From Glebionis coronaria (lineage: Eukaryota > Streptophyta > Magnoliopsida > Asterales > Asteraceae), in NCBI GenBank assembly GCA_025667525.1, contig CM046882.1:20100488-20164487 (forward strand): a stretch of 64,000 nt of DNA, read 5' to 3'. Each line of letters begins with the position of its first letter. Within the stretch, counting starts at the first letter, position 1. The position numbers were made by a program, and so were the translations under genes. The notes beneath the pieces were generated by a model. The model did not search any database, was not told where the DNA came from, and was given only the letters and a program-made list of their open reading frames with translations. Positions 23,261 through 32,762 of this stretch are shown piece after piece.

Positions 23261-25953
23261 TGATGAGGGTCCATTTACTCATCATTTTATACCCATAAAT
23301 CCTGGTAAAATGACTAAAAACACTTAAATACATAATATTATATTGCAAATGTATTCGTTTTGTATTTTATGTCAAATAGGTACAAAAATACTAAAAACAG
23401 AGCGAAACGGGACAATTTCGGATCGACTCGACAACGTTCGTGATTTTTACAAGTTAATATGAAGTTAAAGTCAACCCCGGGATACAGCAATGGAATGAGC
23501 ACGAAAAACCGATCCTAAAACCTATAATTTTATTTTTACGGAGAACCCGCACCGGTTTAACGGACCGGGTCGGCCCGTATTAGTATTATTATCAAAACCT
23601 ACAAAAAAGGAAAAGAATACATGTCCATTTTTTTGTTATATTCGGATTGGGCCACCTAGCCCAAACTACACATCCCCTCCAGCCCGAAATAATAAAAAAG
23701 CCCATTGTTTCTTTGTGAACACACATATGATAACGAGGTTTTTGTTGTTTCACCAGCCTCCTTGTTTACACAGCCTCATCTCAAATCCATCTAACCCTAA
23801 ATCTTTTTCCCACACTTTGTTGTACTTTACAAAACAACAAATCCCTTGACATCACAATCCCTACCCCACGTAAATTCGAATCCAAGAGAATATATACAAA
23901 AGTGATGACGAATTTGGTGATGCATCTTTCTTGTACAAGTAAAGATTGAGATCAATCACGTGATGAAGACTCAAGACCCACATGAATAGAAGAGGCCAAA
24001 AACCAAAACGTCACCAATGACGTTTTTTGATCAAGATCATCTATAAAAAGGCAAGAAAGAAGATGGAAGAAGAATGCTTTATTTTTTCTTTAGTGTAGGT
24101 TTTTAGTTAATTTGTCTTTTTTAAATTTCTGTTTTATTTTAAATTCGAAAAGTATTAATATTTTTTAATTTAAATGCAATTTTAATTCTTTTTTTCATTT
24201 CCAAAATCAGTTTGTGTTCATTTTTTTTGTTGGGATCTTTGTTACTGTTTCGGAAAAAAAAGATTGTGTTGATTGTTAATATTGTTCTAATCAAATGGAA
24301 ACACAAACGTGTTGTTTCTACTGATGAAAAAAAGATGTCTTTAATTTTCAAGTAGGAGTAGGTTTTGATTCAATATTTTATTGTCATTTTGATTTAGATG
24401 TTCTTTAAATTTCGAAATCAGTTTTACTTAATGTTCAAGTTTTAATTTTTGTTAAATCAAGTTCTATTTGTGAATTTAATTTTCTGTTCTTTTATTTTTG
24501 TCGAAGAAAAAATGTGTTCTGGGGATTATAAAAATCATTTGAGTTAGTTTTATTTTATTTGTTAATGTTTTTATGATTGAGTTTTTAATTCCAAGAAAAA
24601 AATTATATACAGCTTAGTTGCATTTGATATCTCCAAATATAGTGATGTTGGTGTTCTCAGTTTATTAAATTTGAAGTTTGGTGTTCTTCTACTGCTAGTC
24701 AAGAGAAAGAATAAAAAGAGGTTGTAGAAATGGTTTGAGCAGTAGTATATTCTATTCATGTTTCTCCAAATTATCACCTTTAATATCGTCAACTGGCCTA
24801 AGATTTTGGTTGTGCACTGTGACGAAATTGAGATGGGATTCGGGTTCAATGATTGGGATGTATTATTTACAAGATTGTTTTAAATTTGGGTTTGATATAA
24901 CTCATGTTGATGTTGGTTTTAATTATTGTCATCCAGGTACATGTTTTTAATTTTAATTTTTTTTATGTTTGAAAATGTTATTATGTTGAATTTTGCTTCT
25001 TGTTACTACTGATGTTGATAAATGTAGTGTGATATGTTGTTTGGTGTTGTTTAGTTTAAACTGTAGTTAGGATCTAGGTTAGCAATTTGCATTGTTTTAT
25101 TATTATGGTAAATGGTGGTCACTCTTGTGCTGATTTATGTTCATTCAATATTGATGATTATTAATTTATATTACCTAATATTACTGATAGTGTACTTGGA
25201 GTTAAAAAAATGTTTTTAACCAAAAAATGTTCACTAGTGGGTTTCGAACCCGTGACCTAAGGCATACCATATCAGCAACTTATCAACATCAATCACAACC
25301 AACTGATCTAGCTATGTTTCTTGTTATAGGATGCAACCAAGTTTATTTAAACCCTTTTTGAATATATACTTTATAGTTTTTTTTAACGTTATACTTTATA
25401 GCTTAATAAGTTTATTTGCAGTTATTTATTTATTTATATAAGAGTTAGAAAAATTTAATTTGTTTTTGGTGGTTTAAAATTTGCTTATTTGCTTAAATGT
25501 CGCGTCTTATTTTTCTCGTTATCATTTTCGTTTGCTTTCAATATTTAGTTTATGTTGCTTAGTTTATTTTTTCGATGCCTTTTATGTTTTACCGTAGATT
25601 TAAATTTACCTTCCCGTGCCTTTATATATGCTTTCCGTAGTTTTAGAGTTTATTTAGTATGCATTAGCTTTATTTATCGTGCCTTAGATTTTAATCTCGT
25701 TTTTATATGTATTTCTCGTAGTATAGAAAACAAATCCAAATCTTTGTCTATTCAAGCATCCAAAAGTCAAACTAATAACGTAACCGTCAATTTCACACTT
25801 CGTTGGAAAACGACCCGTGTGATCACTTGCCCGGTATATATAATTATATATTATTTTGTGAGTTTTGACTTATAATTCTTTTTCCTAAAGGAAATGTTTG
25901 TCGAAAGTCACTTCTTTTATATATTTCATTTATATGTATTATTCACTACATCA
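23261..25953 (+). repeat. Array A LTR4 (terminal)
   Basis: 2693 bases. It ends exactly at the right-hand GTCAC duplication, where Copia-1 integrase resumes. Around position 25200 it shares with LTR3 a longer spacer than LTR1 or LTR2 have, so LTR3 and LTR4 look most alike there. Confidence 0.92.
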
Positions 25954-26510
25954 GTCACATTGCAAAGCCTTTATGTCGACATTAAATTGCTTATTGACAT
26001 AACTACGAAAAGCAACAAAATTATCAAACAAGTCTGACTTTTTATGCAAAGGGTAGACCCAGACAAAGTGAGAAAAATGATCTAAGAATATAGCATAATA
26101 TTTTATTCCACTTTCACTCGAAATTGGTGATGTTCATATATCTGAGTGGATAATTTCAAAAACAGACGTAACAGAAGACTCAGAACTGTAAAACTGAAGC
26201 TTAACATGTTTGCCTAATTGGCACGCGTGACACAAACCGGACGACTTTGATTTATTGCATGAAATTAAGTTACTTGACTCTAAACGGCGAAGCACATCTT
26301 CCCCAGGATGACCGAGGCGTCTATGCCATGTGGTGGGACTAAATGAAAGCAAAACGATTGGGGTTTGAAACAAAGGCTGATGTGTGACCGGATAAAGGTC
26401 ACCGGTACTATCACAACGAAGAAGAATCCTTCGGGTTTCATAATCTCTCACAGAAAAACCATATGCATCAAGTTCAACAGAAACATCATTGTCACGGGAA
26501 ACATCATAGT
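25954..26510 (-). pseudogene. pol: Copia-1 GAG-pre-integrase and proximal integrase
   Basis: The zinc-binding integrase N-terminal domain is visible at 26134-26451: WHRRLGHPGEDVLRRL followed by LCHACQLGKHVKL, an HHCC-type arrangement. Before it, the GDLYPV stretch is typical of copia pre-integrase regions. After the first catalytic Asp (EIIHSDI) a TGA replaces the Trp usually found there, but the copia frame continues to the GTCAC duplication (YYAIFLDHFSHFVWVYP). The remaining integrase is at 3259-3782. Upstream similarity stops near 26510, so gag and protease are absent. Confidence 0.85.
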
Positions 26511-27015
26511 ATTTAAAATATGTTAAACCTAGTACTGTATTTATAATGTTTTTGCCTTACAAAGTGTGTTTAAGCTATGTTTCATTATGTATTTATTATG
26601 ATAAATAGGCCTCAATCACCTTTAGCAGTTATCGTATTTTTGCGTTGCTATAGTAATAGCTTAAACATCTTAATCCGACCGAAGATGTGTCTCTAGGTTC
26701 ATGTGACTGCTTTTGCTTTACGATTCACCTCTTTGAATAGAAGAGATCTTTTTGGTTGGAGGTGTTATCATAATTCAAACTTGGAAACATGCTGAAAAGT
26801 ATATATGTGAACCGAATTGATGCCATTCATCTGATTATACGCTGTTAGATGTCTAGATATTTGGTATATAATGAGATTTCCCAAAGTATGTGTGGTTTGG
26901 AGATCCTTCCTTTGATTTCTTCTTGTGATCTTATTGTATATGTCTAACAAAGTGCACCCCAAGTCTCAGCCCTAACTCATTGTAACACCCAACTCACCAG
27001 TAATTCATTTTGCAG
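26511..27015. other. Intergenic or intron-like DNA between Copia-1 and the profilin-like exon
   Basis: No recognisable gene on either strand. The last bases, TTTTGCAG at 27008-27015, form a good splice acceptor, so part of this stretch may be a former profilin intron. No first exon was found. Confidence 0.5.
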
Positions 27016-27144
27016 TTTAAACCAGATAGATGAAAAGCATTATCAATGAATTCAATGAAGTAGGTACCTTCGCCCCTACGGGTCTATTCCTTGGGGGTGC
27101 AAAGTACATGGTACTCCAAGGAGAGGCCAGAGCTGTCAAAGAAG
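27016..27144 (+). pseudogene. Profilin-like exon 2 fragment
   Basis: The translation contains [20 protein letters not shown], which matches the highly conserved central part of plant profilins ([17 protein letters not shown]), small actin- and poly-proline-binding proteins of the cytoplasm. The exon starts after TTTTGCAG with FKP, as profilin exon 2 does, and ends at GAAG|GT, a donor site at the expected place. About one base is missing after FKPD, which puts the start out of frame with the rest. No first exon (MSWQTYVDDHL type) and no last exon are seen nearby. It is best read as a gene relic. The ATG at 27030 is unlikely to be a true start. Confidence 0.75.
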
Positions 27145-27759
27145 GTTATATAAAACTTTCAGAAGCATTACATAGAATTAGATATAAGGACTACCCGGCT
27201 ACCAAAGAAAAGCCGTCAAAAAACAAACCGACTAAAACCTAACAAAATGAGAGAATCAGACACGATTGAGATTATTTTCTTTTTATTATTGTTCGCTTAA
27301 TCATAAGTTACCTGCCACAACGTCGTGCGAATCCTGATAGTTTCCCTAACCCAAAAACAACAAATTAGAAGATTAAAAGACTATTAAAATCTTACATAAA
27401 ATTACGGCCAGACAGATCCACAAAAGCCCATCATTAAATATTTCTAAAGAAAGCCCAGCCCAAGCAACTTTTTTAGTCGTTTAAAACGCAAGTTCATCAT
27501 GAATCTTTGGCCACTTCTTTAACATTGAAAATCTCGTTAACTAGATGAGCCACCATATATATAATGTTGGCCTCAAACGAATTTAGTCATTCCAAAGACT
27601 GTAGTAGCCATGCGTTTGGGCTGAGCCATTGGTTGTGACGGCGATGAGGATGAAACTGAACAACCACATTATGTTCTTGTGGGTGGGTGTCAGGGTGGAG
27701 ATGTGCATGGTAGTAAAGCAAAATTTTAAAGAACAAAAAGTGTGCATTTTAGTTTTGTA
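27145..27759. other. Intergenic stretch
   Basis: AT-rich, with no convincing gene. The frame at 27030 runs on to 27242 through sequence that no longer resembles profilin. Short frames on the minus strand (27583-27771) show no known motif. Confidence 0.5.
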
Positions 27760-27941
27760 ACTTTGTCCCACATTGATGGATAAACTAACTCTGATGCAAT
27801 ATATAATAATGATTATATGAATAAACTAAAACAAGCAATCTAGCAGATCTATATCTTTTATAGGTGTGTTGAAGTTTGATTTTTTAGGTAGTATGAATTT
27901 GTGGATGTTTTTTTGTGTGTGTGTGTGCGTGTTTTAGGTTG
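27760..27941 (+). repeat. Dispersed repeat, copy 1 (target of element D)
   Basis: The stretch from TTTGTCCCACATTGATGG to GTTTTAGGTTG is recognisably related to 59870-60050, with many substitutions and small indels. Element D inserted at its right end: GGTTG at 27937-27941 is the TSD. Confidence 0.6.
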
Positions 27942-27948
27942 TGTAGAA

Positions 27949-30900
27949 TGATGAGACTACAATTATACATAGTCTCATCGTCCAAATCGCGCTTAAAACG
28001 CTTAAAAATATTATAAAATACCCCAAAATATGCTTGTGTTATTGTGTATTTTAGGTACGGATATCGTGAATTCACCAAAAGACTACAAGAATCAAGCAAA
28101 AATGAACACGGGAAACGAAGCCGCACAAAGAACCGGACCCGAATCATGATTTTCCATTGAAGTCCTTGAAATTTGAAGATTTGTAAAGAATGGTCCCTCA
28201 AGAATTGAAGAACTGTCACTTTTAACCCTTGTAAATCCTCAAAATTACATAAGGGTCCTCAAAGTTTCAAGAAATTGCAAGATAAGCCCTTAAAATATAC
28301 CAAATATGCAACTATGATCCTTGTTCAAAGTATTGCAAAAGAATGGTGCCAAATATGACAAGCTTGTCAAAGTTATTACAAAGGAAAGGGGTATTAAGCT
28401 GTTAAAAACTGCATTTGAATACTTTTTGAGAGATAAGGAACCAAATCTATCAAACACCCAAACCCTTACCCACCAATACCATCATGACATGTCATCCCCC
28501 TCCACTAAAGTATTAGTTTATATTTTTTTTAAACTAATATTTACTAGTCTTAAAAATAAACCGGGCAACACTTTATTCACATCCCCAAATTAGATTAAAA
28601 CACTTCCCCTGTTCATCATCCTTCATCTCCAAAAACCTTAATTACCCTAAACCAAAGGGGTAATTAAAATTTTTGTTACTAATCAACAATTGACCCCACA
28701 CCCAACCATCCCACATGCCCAAAAAACGACCCTTCATACTCCTTGTCCCCCTCCCAGCTACAAAGTATCACAAGATGACACCTTTGGCTGACATTGAAGA
28801 CCTAATCAACGGTTAAGGATCGAAAAGTGCTCACCAATGCAAAAGCAACAGCCATGATCATTTTAACAGCTGCTACATCACATGGGAGTCAAAGACCATT
28901 CTAGAAGAAGGTTTCATAATCAGCATATTCGTTTGAATATTCCTGGGCAATTTTGGAAGATCACAAGATTAGGGTTAGGGTTTATGATTCATATCTAGCT
29001 TGTATATATAGGACCATAGTAGCAGTTTCATATTTTGTTCCAGTCTTATGTACCTTTTTATAAATCAGTGAATATTTACAGTTTTGTTTTATAAAAATAT
29101 TGCATAAAGCTGAGTTCCTTACTTTACATGTTTCTGTTGTAGTCTAGCTATTTACATTATTTGCAAAGTAGTATAACCTTTTATCAAAAGTTGGTTGATG
29201 TTCAAAATTTTTGGCAGAATCTATTTTTGAGACCCCAAGTTCTTGAACATAGCTTGAGAGTTGACTGACAATCAAGTCATCAAGCTTGTTATGATCTTGG
29301 TTTAAATTCTATGTTTTACTTTAAAAGTTAGTTTCACCATTTTATTTTCAATTATGCGGTTTAAGAAGACTTTGTGCAAAATTCTTGGTTGCTATTAAGA
29401 CATACTGTACATAAGCCTATCCAAAAGCGATCTGACAAATAGCTTTTGGACAAAGCTTTTGAGCTTTTGTTTTGTTGTGTTGTGTATGTGCAGGATAAAC
29501 AAGACATTTAGTCCTTTCATTTTTTCCCATTTTTTTGAAGATATTGTTATCCATTGGTTCTGTAGTAGAACCTTAACAAGGGCTCTTTACGGAAGCTCCC
29601 ATAAGCCCTAGGGTGATGTTAAGCATAAAAAGCTGGTGGCATCAGGTTCCACACCTTGAACTCCCTTTTTGCTCTTCTCTCATTTTTTTGTGCTTCATAA
29701 AGTTTTTTTGAAAATTGGTTCTTGATTAATGATATGTGTTGATTTGTTGTTTGATTTAGGCTTATTTGTTGTTAGGAGACAGGATCATGATAGTTTAGTA
29801 AGATTTGAGCGTATTTTAAAAGAATTTCCTTGTTGAAATTTTGATTTTTCTGTTTTTAAAGTGTGTTTGGATTGGCTGAGTTAAGGTGTATGTGATTTGC
29901 AATTTTTTGTTCAATCAAGCCTTCACATGTCTAGGTGGTTCTATTAGTTGATGTAAGCAAGCTTTTGAGATTGTAGGTTTGTAGGTTGCAAGTTGCTAAT
30001 TCCATTTTTCTTTTCTAAAATGCCATATACCAACGGTGTGCTTGCATAGTCTTGATTTTGTGGACTTGTGCCTAGAAATCTTGGTAAACTGCCAAGATTG
30101 TTGTTAGTCTAGGGCATGGTTTTTTTATTTGTTGTTTACACTACTTAAACTAAGGTTGCGTTGGTTTAAAATCCATCAAGTAGTCAAAAAGATCAGCCTA
30201 ATAGCTCACTGTTAAGCCTATATAACACACAGCCACCTTCGTTTCTGGTGCAGGATGCTTCAACAGATTATAAGGCCTAAAATTGGTGTGTTTTGGGTTA
30301 ATATAGGACTAAACATAGCTGGTATCTAGGTTTGTTAACCTTTTGGTGCTCATAGGATCGTTTAGTACTCACTGTCTTAGCACAACACACTCGCTGCCAT
30401 CACTTTTTAGTGTGCGGGCATACCAGTAGGTTTAGGGATGAATTTCTGTGTATTGAGGTTTGCACTTTGGGTAATCTTCTAGTTAATAGGATAGGTTTAG
30501 GGCTTGTTCAAATAGTAAGCTAGGTTGGACAGTTTTAGGGATCAGTTAGTGGTTTGGAGTACAAATTTTGGTCCACGAGTGCATCAGCAACCTTTTAGTT
30601 TCTGCATATTTGTTACTTTTGGGTCTGATTTTTCTTGCTACGTGGATTAATTTGGTGTTTGTATTGGTGTTGGTGTGTTTTTTATTGACTCCCCACAACC
30701 CAATTGGTTGTGGGGGTGATGTTTGTGCCAAAAACATCGACAAAAAAAGCTCCAAACAAGCAAAAACGAGCCCCAAAAAGAACCAACAACAACTTTCTGT
30801 CTGTCAGTAAGAAATCAGTGTGTTGTCCGAGAACGCTGCATTTTTTGTTTTTTTCTAGTGTTGTCCGATATCAGACAAAACTGATATTGGACAAGAATGT

Positions 30901-31641
30901 TGTCTGGTGGGATTTTGGACAACACAGAAGTACTCCACATTGGAGTACTTTGGGGTACTTTTGTTTTTAGCCATTTTTTTAGTTTTTTTTTAACTTTTTT
31001 ATTTTTCCCATGTTAATTTAGTTAAAATAGAATTTTTAGAAAAATAAAATTTATTTTTATCATTATTTTATTAATTTTTATCATAATTTCAAATTTAAAA
31101 TTGTTTTTAGCCTTTAAAAATTAGAAAAATAGTTTTAAAAATTTAGGAAAATTACTTTTTAGTATTTAAATAATATTAGTAAGATATTTGTTTGATAAAA
31201 TAATATTTTGGTCTTTTTGTTAATTATATTTAATTTTAGGGCTTTAATTAGCATTTAAAATCAAATATTTAATTAATAAAAGGTTTTAAAATATATTTAT
31301 TGAATTTTTATTCTTATTTATATTATTTTAGACTTAGTTTTCATTTTTATTTAATTTTTAGCTTTAATTTTTAATTTTGTCACGTTTTACGTATTTACGT
31401 TCGCGTTTTACGTCAATTCGTCGTAGTGTAATCATAGTCGTAGCTCGTCTTTATTTTTCTCTCTTAAAACCAAAAACGACACTAATCCAAACTTTGATTT
31501 TACATATTGGCACTCATAATCACACACATCCTTCGAGAACGAACTCGCAATTATCGGTTTTACGGTTTTTAATTAAATCGTACTACTTAATACTTGCCAC
31601 ATACACGTTTTTCCTAAGACGTGTACGATTTACCTACATCA
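27949..31641 (+). repeat. Element B 5' LTR
   Basis: 3693 bases, TGATGAGACTAC to CTACATCA. It opens with a 10-base perfect inverted repeat (GATGAGACTA at 27950 onward, TAGTCTCATC ten bases later). A TATATATA box lies at about 29002-29009, and three stem-loops lie at 30861-30950. The frames within it (for example 28321-28593 and 31377-31742) show no known motif and recur in the other LTR. Confidence 0.92.
30861..30950 (+). promoter_or_regulatory. Three consecutive stem-loops in the element B LTR
   Basis: Stem 1: TTGTCCGATATCAG (30861-30874), loop ACAAAA, CTGATATTGGACAA (30881-30894). Stem 2: TGTTGTC (30899-30905) with GACAACA (30918-30924). Stem 3: AAGTACTCCA (30928-30937), loop CAT, TGGAGTACTT (30941-30950), a perfect 10-base stem. 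The 3' LTR has the same set at 52072-52161, with paired changes in stem 1. They fall in the predicted transcript leader, and T-rich sequence follows. Confidence 0.65.
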
Positions 31642-31646
31642 ATTTT

Positions 31647-31664
31647 TGGCGCCGCTGCCGGGGA
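31647..31664 (+). other. Element B primer binding site
   Basis: TGGCGCCGCTGCCGGGGA, five bases after the LTR. It matches the tRNA-Asp 3' end complement used by Athila/Tat elements with one difference. Confidence 0.8.
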
Positions 31665-32496
31665 GGTGTTTTGAGTTGCCATTATTATTATCGTGTTTGT
31701 GTGAGTAGTGCGTTTTTGCTTTTCAATTTTTGGAAAGCGTAAATATCGTACATACTCATTTTTTTTATTTTTCTCTATTATATTATAGTATCCAAATAAA
31801 TCGTGTTTAATTTTCCTAAATTAAACACAAACCAATCATTTTACTATATTGTAGATATCCCGTTATCATTTTCGTTTTTCTTGTGAATATTATTAATATA
31901 CTGTATTTACGTAGAACAATAGATATACAAGTACTCCAAAAGCGTGAAAACGCAACCTTGATTCGGGATTTCATCACTCGATCATTGTATTCGAATATAA
32001 AGCAAAAGTTTAAAGGCAAAATAGATAAATACTTTCGTGAGGCTTAATTTCAATTAACACAAATTATAAGGTGGGTATAAGGCGGTTGTATTTCACGACC
32101 TAAGGGAAAAAGGCTCTTAAGTGCTTAGCGCCGTCCCGTTTCCCCCGCTTGCTTGTGCGTGTTTTGAGAAAGAGGGCTAATCGAGGGTTTGCCGCCCAGT
32201 TATTATCTACGTATCATATATATTTGCTTGTTTTCAAGATTAAACCCTCTTGAACGTTTTGGTGTTCCACCAACGTTCTAAAGTCATCGAAGGCGTTCAC
32301 TCCACGTGATCGTTTGCATTCTTTGAGGCTCCTTTAATCGAGAAATCGATTCGAGGAGAGATTTGTAGATTTGAGTCTACGTAATACACAAAAAAATCCA
32401 AAAAAATTAAAAAATAATCAAAAACCAAAAAAATTTGAAAAATCAAAAAACCGCAAAAAGAATCTTCTTTGCTACCCCCCATTCTATGCTTAGTGC

Positions 32497-32762
32497 ATGC
32501 GCACTCGATCGAAGGATTATTCTAATTCTAGCGACGCTTCGAATCGACGCAATCATAATCGAAGGAATCGACGACGTAGAGAAGATTTAGAAGTCGACGT
32601 TCCTAATATCGTTGTTCAAGAAACCTTAGACGAGATGGCCGACAATCGTTCGATGATGGAATTGCTCCAAGCGCCCACCGAGGGTTATGGAGACGCGATC
32701 GTAATTCCCGCTATCGAAGCGAAGAATTTTGAGATTAAGAGCGGAATGCTTTCGTTGATTCA
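32497..32762 (+). pseudogene. gag: Element B gag, first part
   Basis: Begins at the ATG at 32497 with an Arg/Asn-rich basic stretch (RRNHNRRNRRRRE), then MELLQAPTEGYGDAI and AKNFEIKSGMLSLI, the conserved N-terminal Gag segment of Athila/Tat elements. Coding stops at 32762, where element C entered; the next codons are at 43726 onward, the ATTCA duplication being present at both sides. About 860 bases of leader separate the primer site from this start. Confidence 0.85.

Larger units (their letters stand above)
3783..25953 (+). mobile_element. Array A: three tandem units of a non-autonomous LTR element sharing four LTRs
   Basis: LTR-internal-LTR-internal-LTR-internal-LTR, with LTR starts at 3783, 10272, 16792 and 23261, a period of about 6.5 kb. 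Each LTR starts TGATGAGGGTCC, and the ends read CTACATCA (CTATATCA in LTR3). The TSD GTCAC occurs only at the outer edges (3778-3782, 25954-25958), so the array occupies a single insertion site. Each internal region has a tRNA-Asp-like primer site, one gag-like frame, a long 3' non-coding region and a G-rich polypurine tract. No protease, RT, RNase H or integrase is encoded. The primer site and zinc knuckle point to the Athila/Tat side of Ty3/gypsy. Unequal recombination between LTRs is the likely origin (inference). Confidence 0.92.
1170..26510 (-). mobile_element. Copia-1: decayed Ty1/copia retrotransposon split by array A
   Basis: Minus-strand Ty1/copia element in copia gene order. The GAG-pre-integrase and first part of integrase lie at 25954-26510; the rest of integrase, RT and RNase H lie at 1325-3782. 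The halves are separated by a 22.2 kb insertion, and the 5-base duplication GTCAC at 3778-3782 and 25954-25958 shows that a single event split them. The gag end and 5' LTR are missing: similarity fades near 26510. A polypurine tract on the minus strand (complement of 1331-1345) precedes a short possible 3' LTR. Stops and frameshifts are frequent, so the element is inactive. Confidence 0.85.

Noticed and set aside
27030..27242. Functional small profilin-like protein starting at ATG 27030
   Set aside because: The similarity stops at a splice donor, the part after it is unrelated, and actin-binding C-terminal sequence is missing.
30546..30810. Overlapping frames on both strands in the element B LTR, repeated at 51756-52020
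   Set aside because: Conserved only as LTR copies; low-complexity translations rich in Thr/Asn or Val/Leu with no domain.
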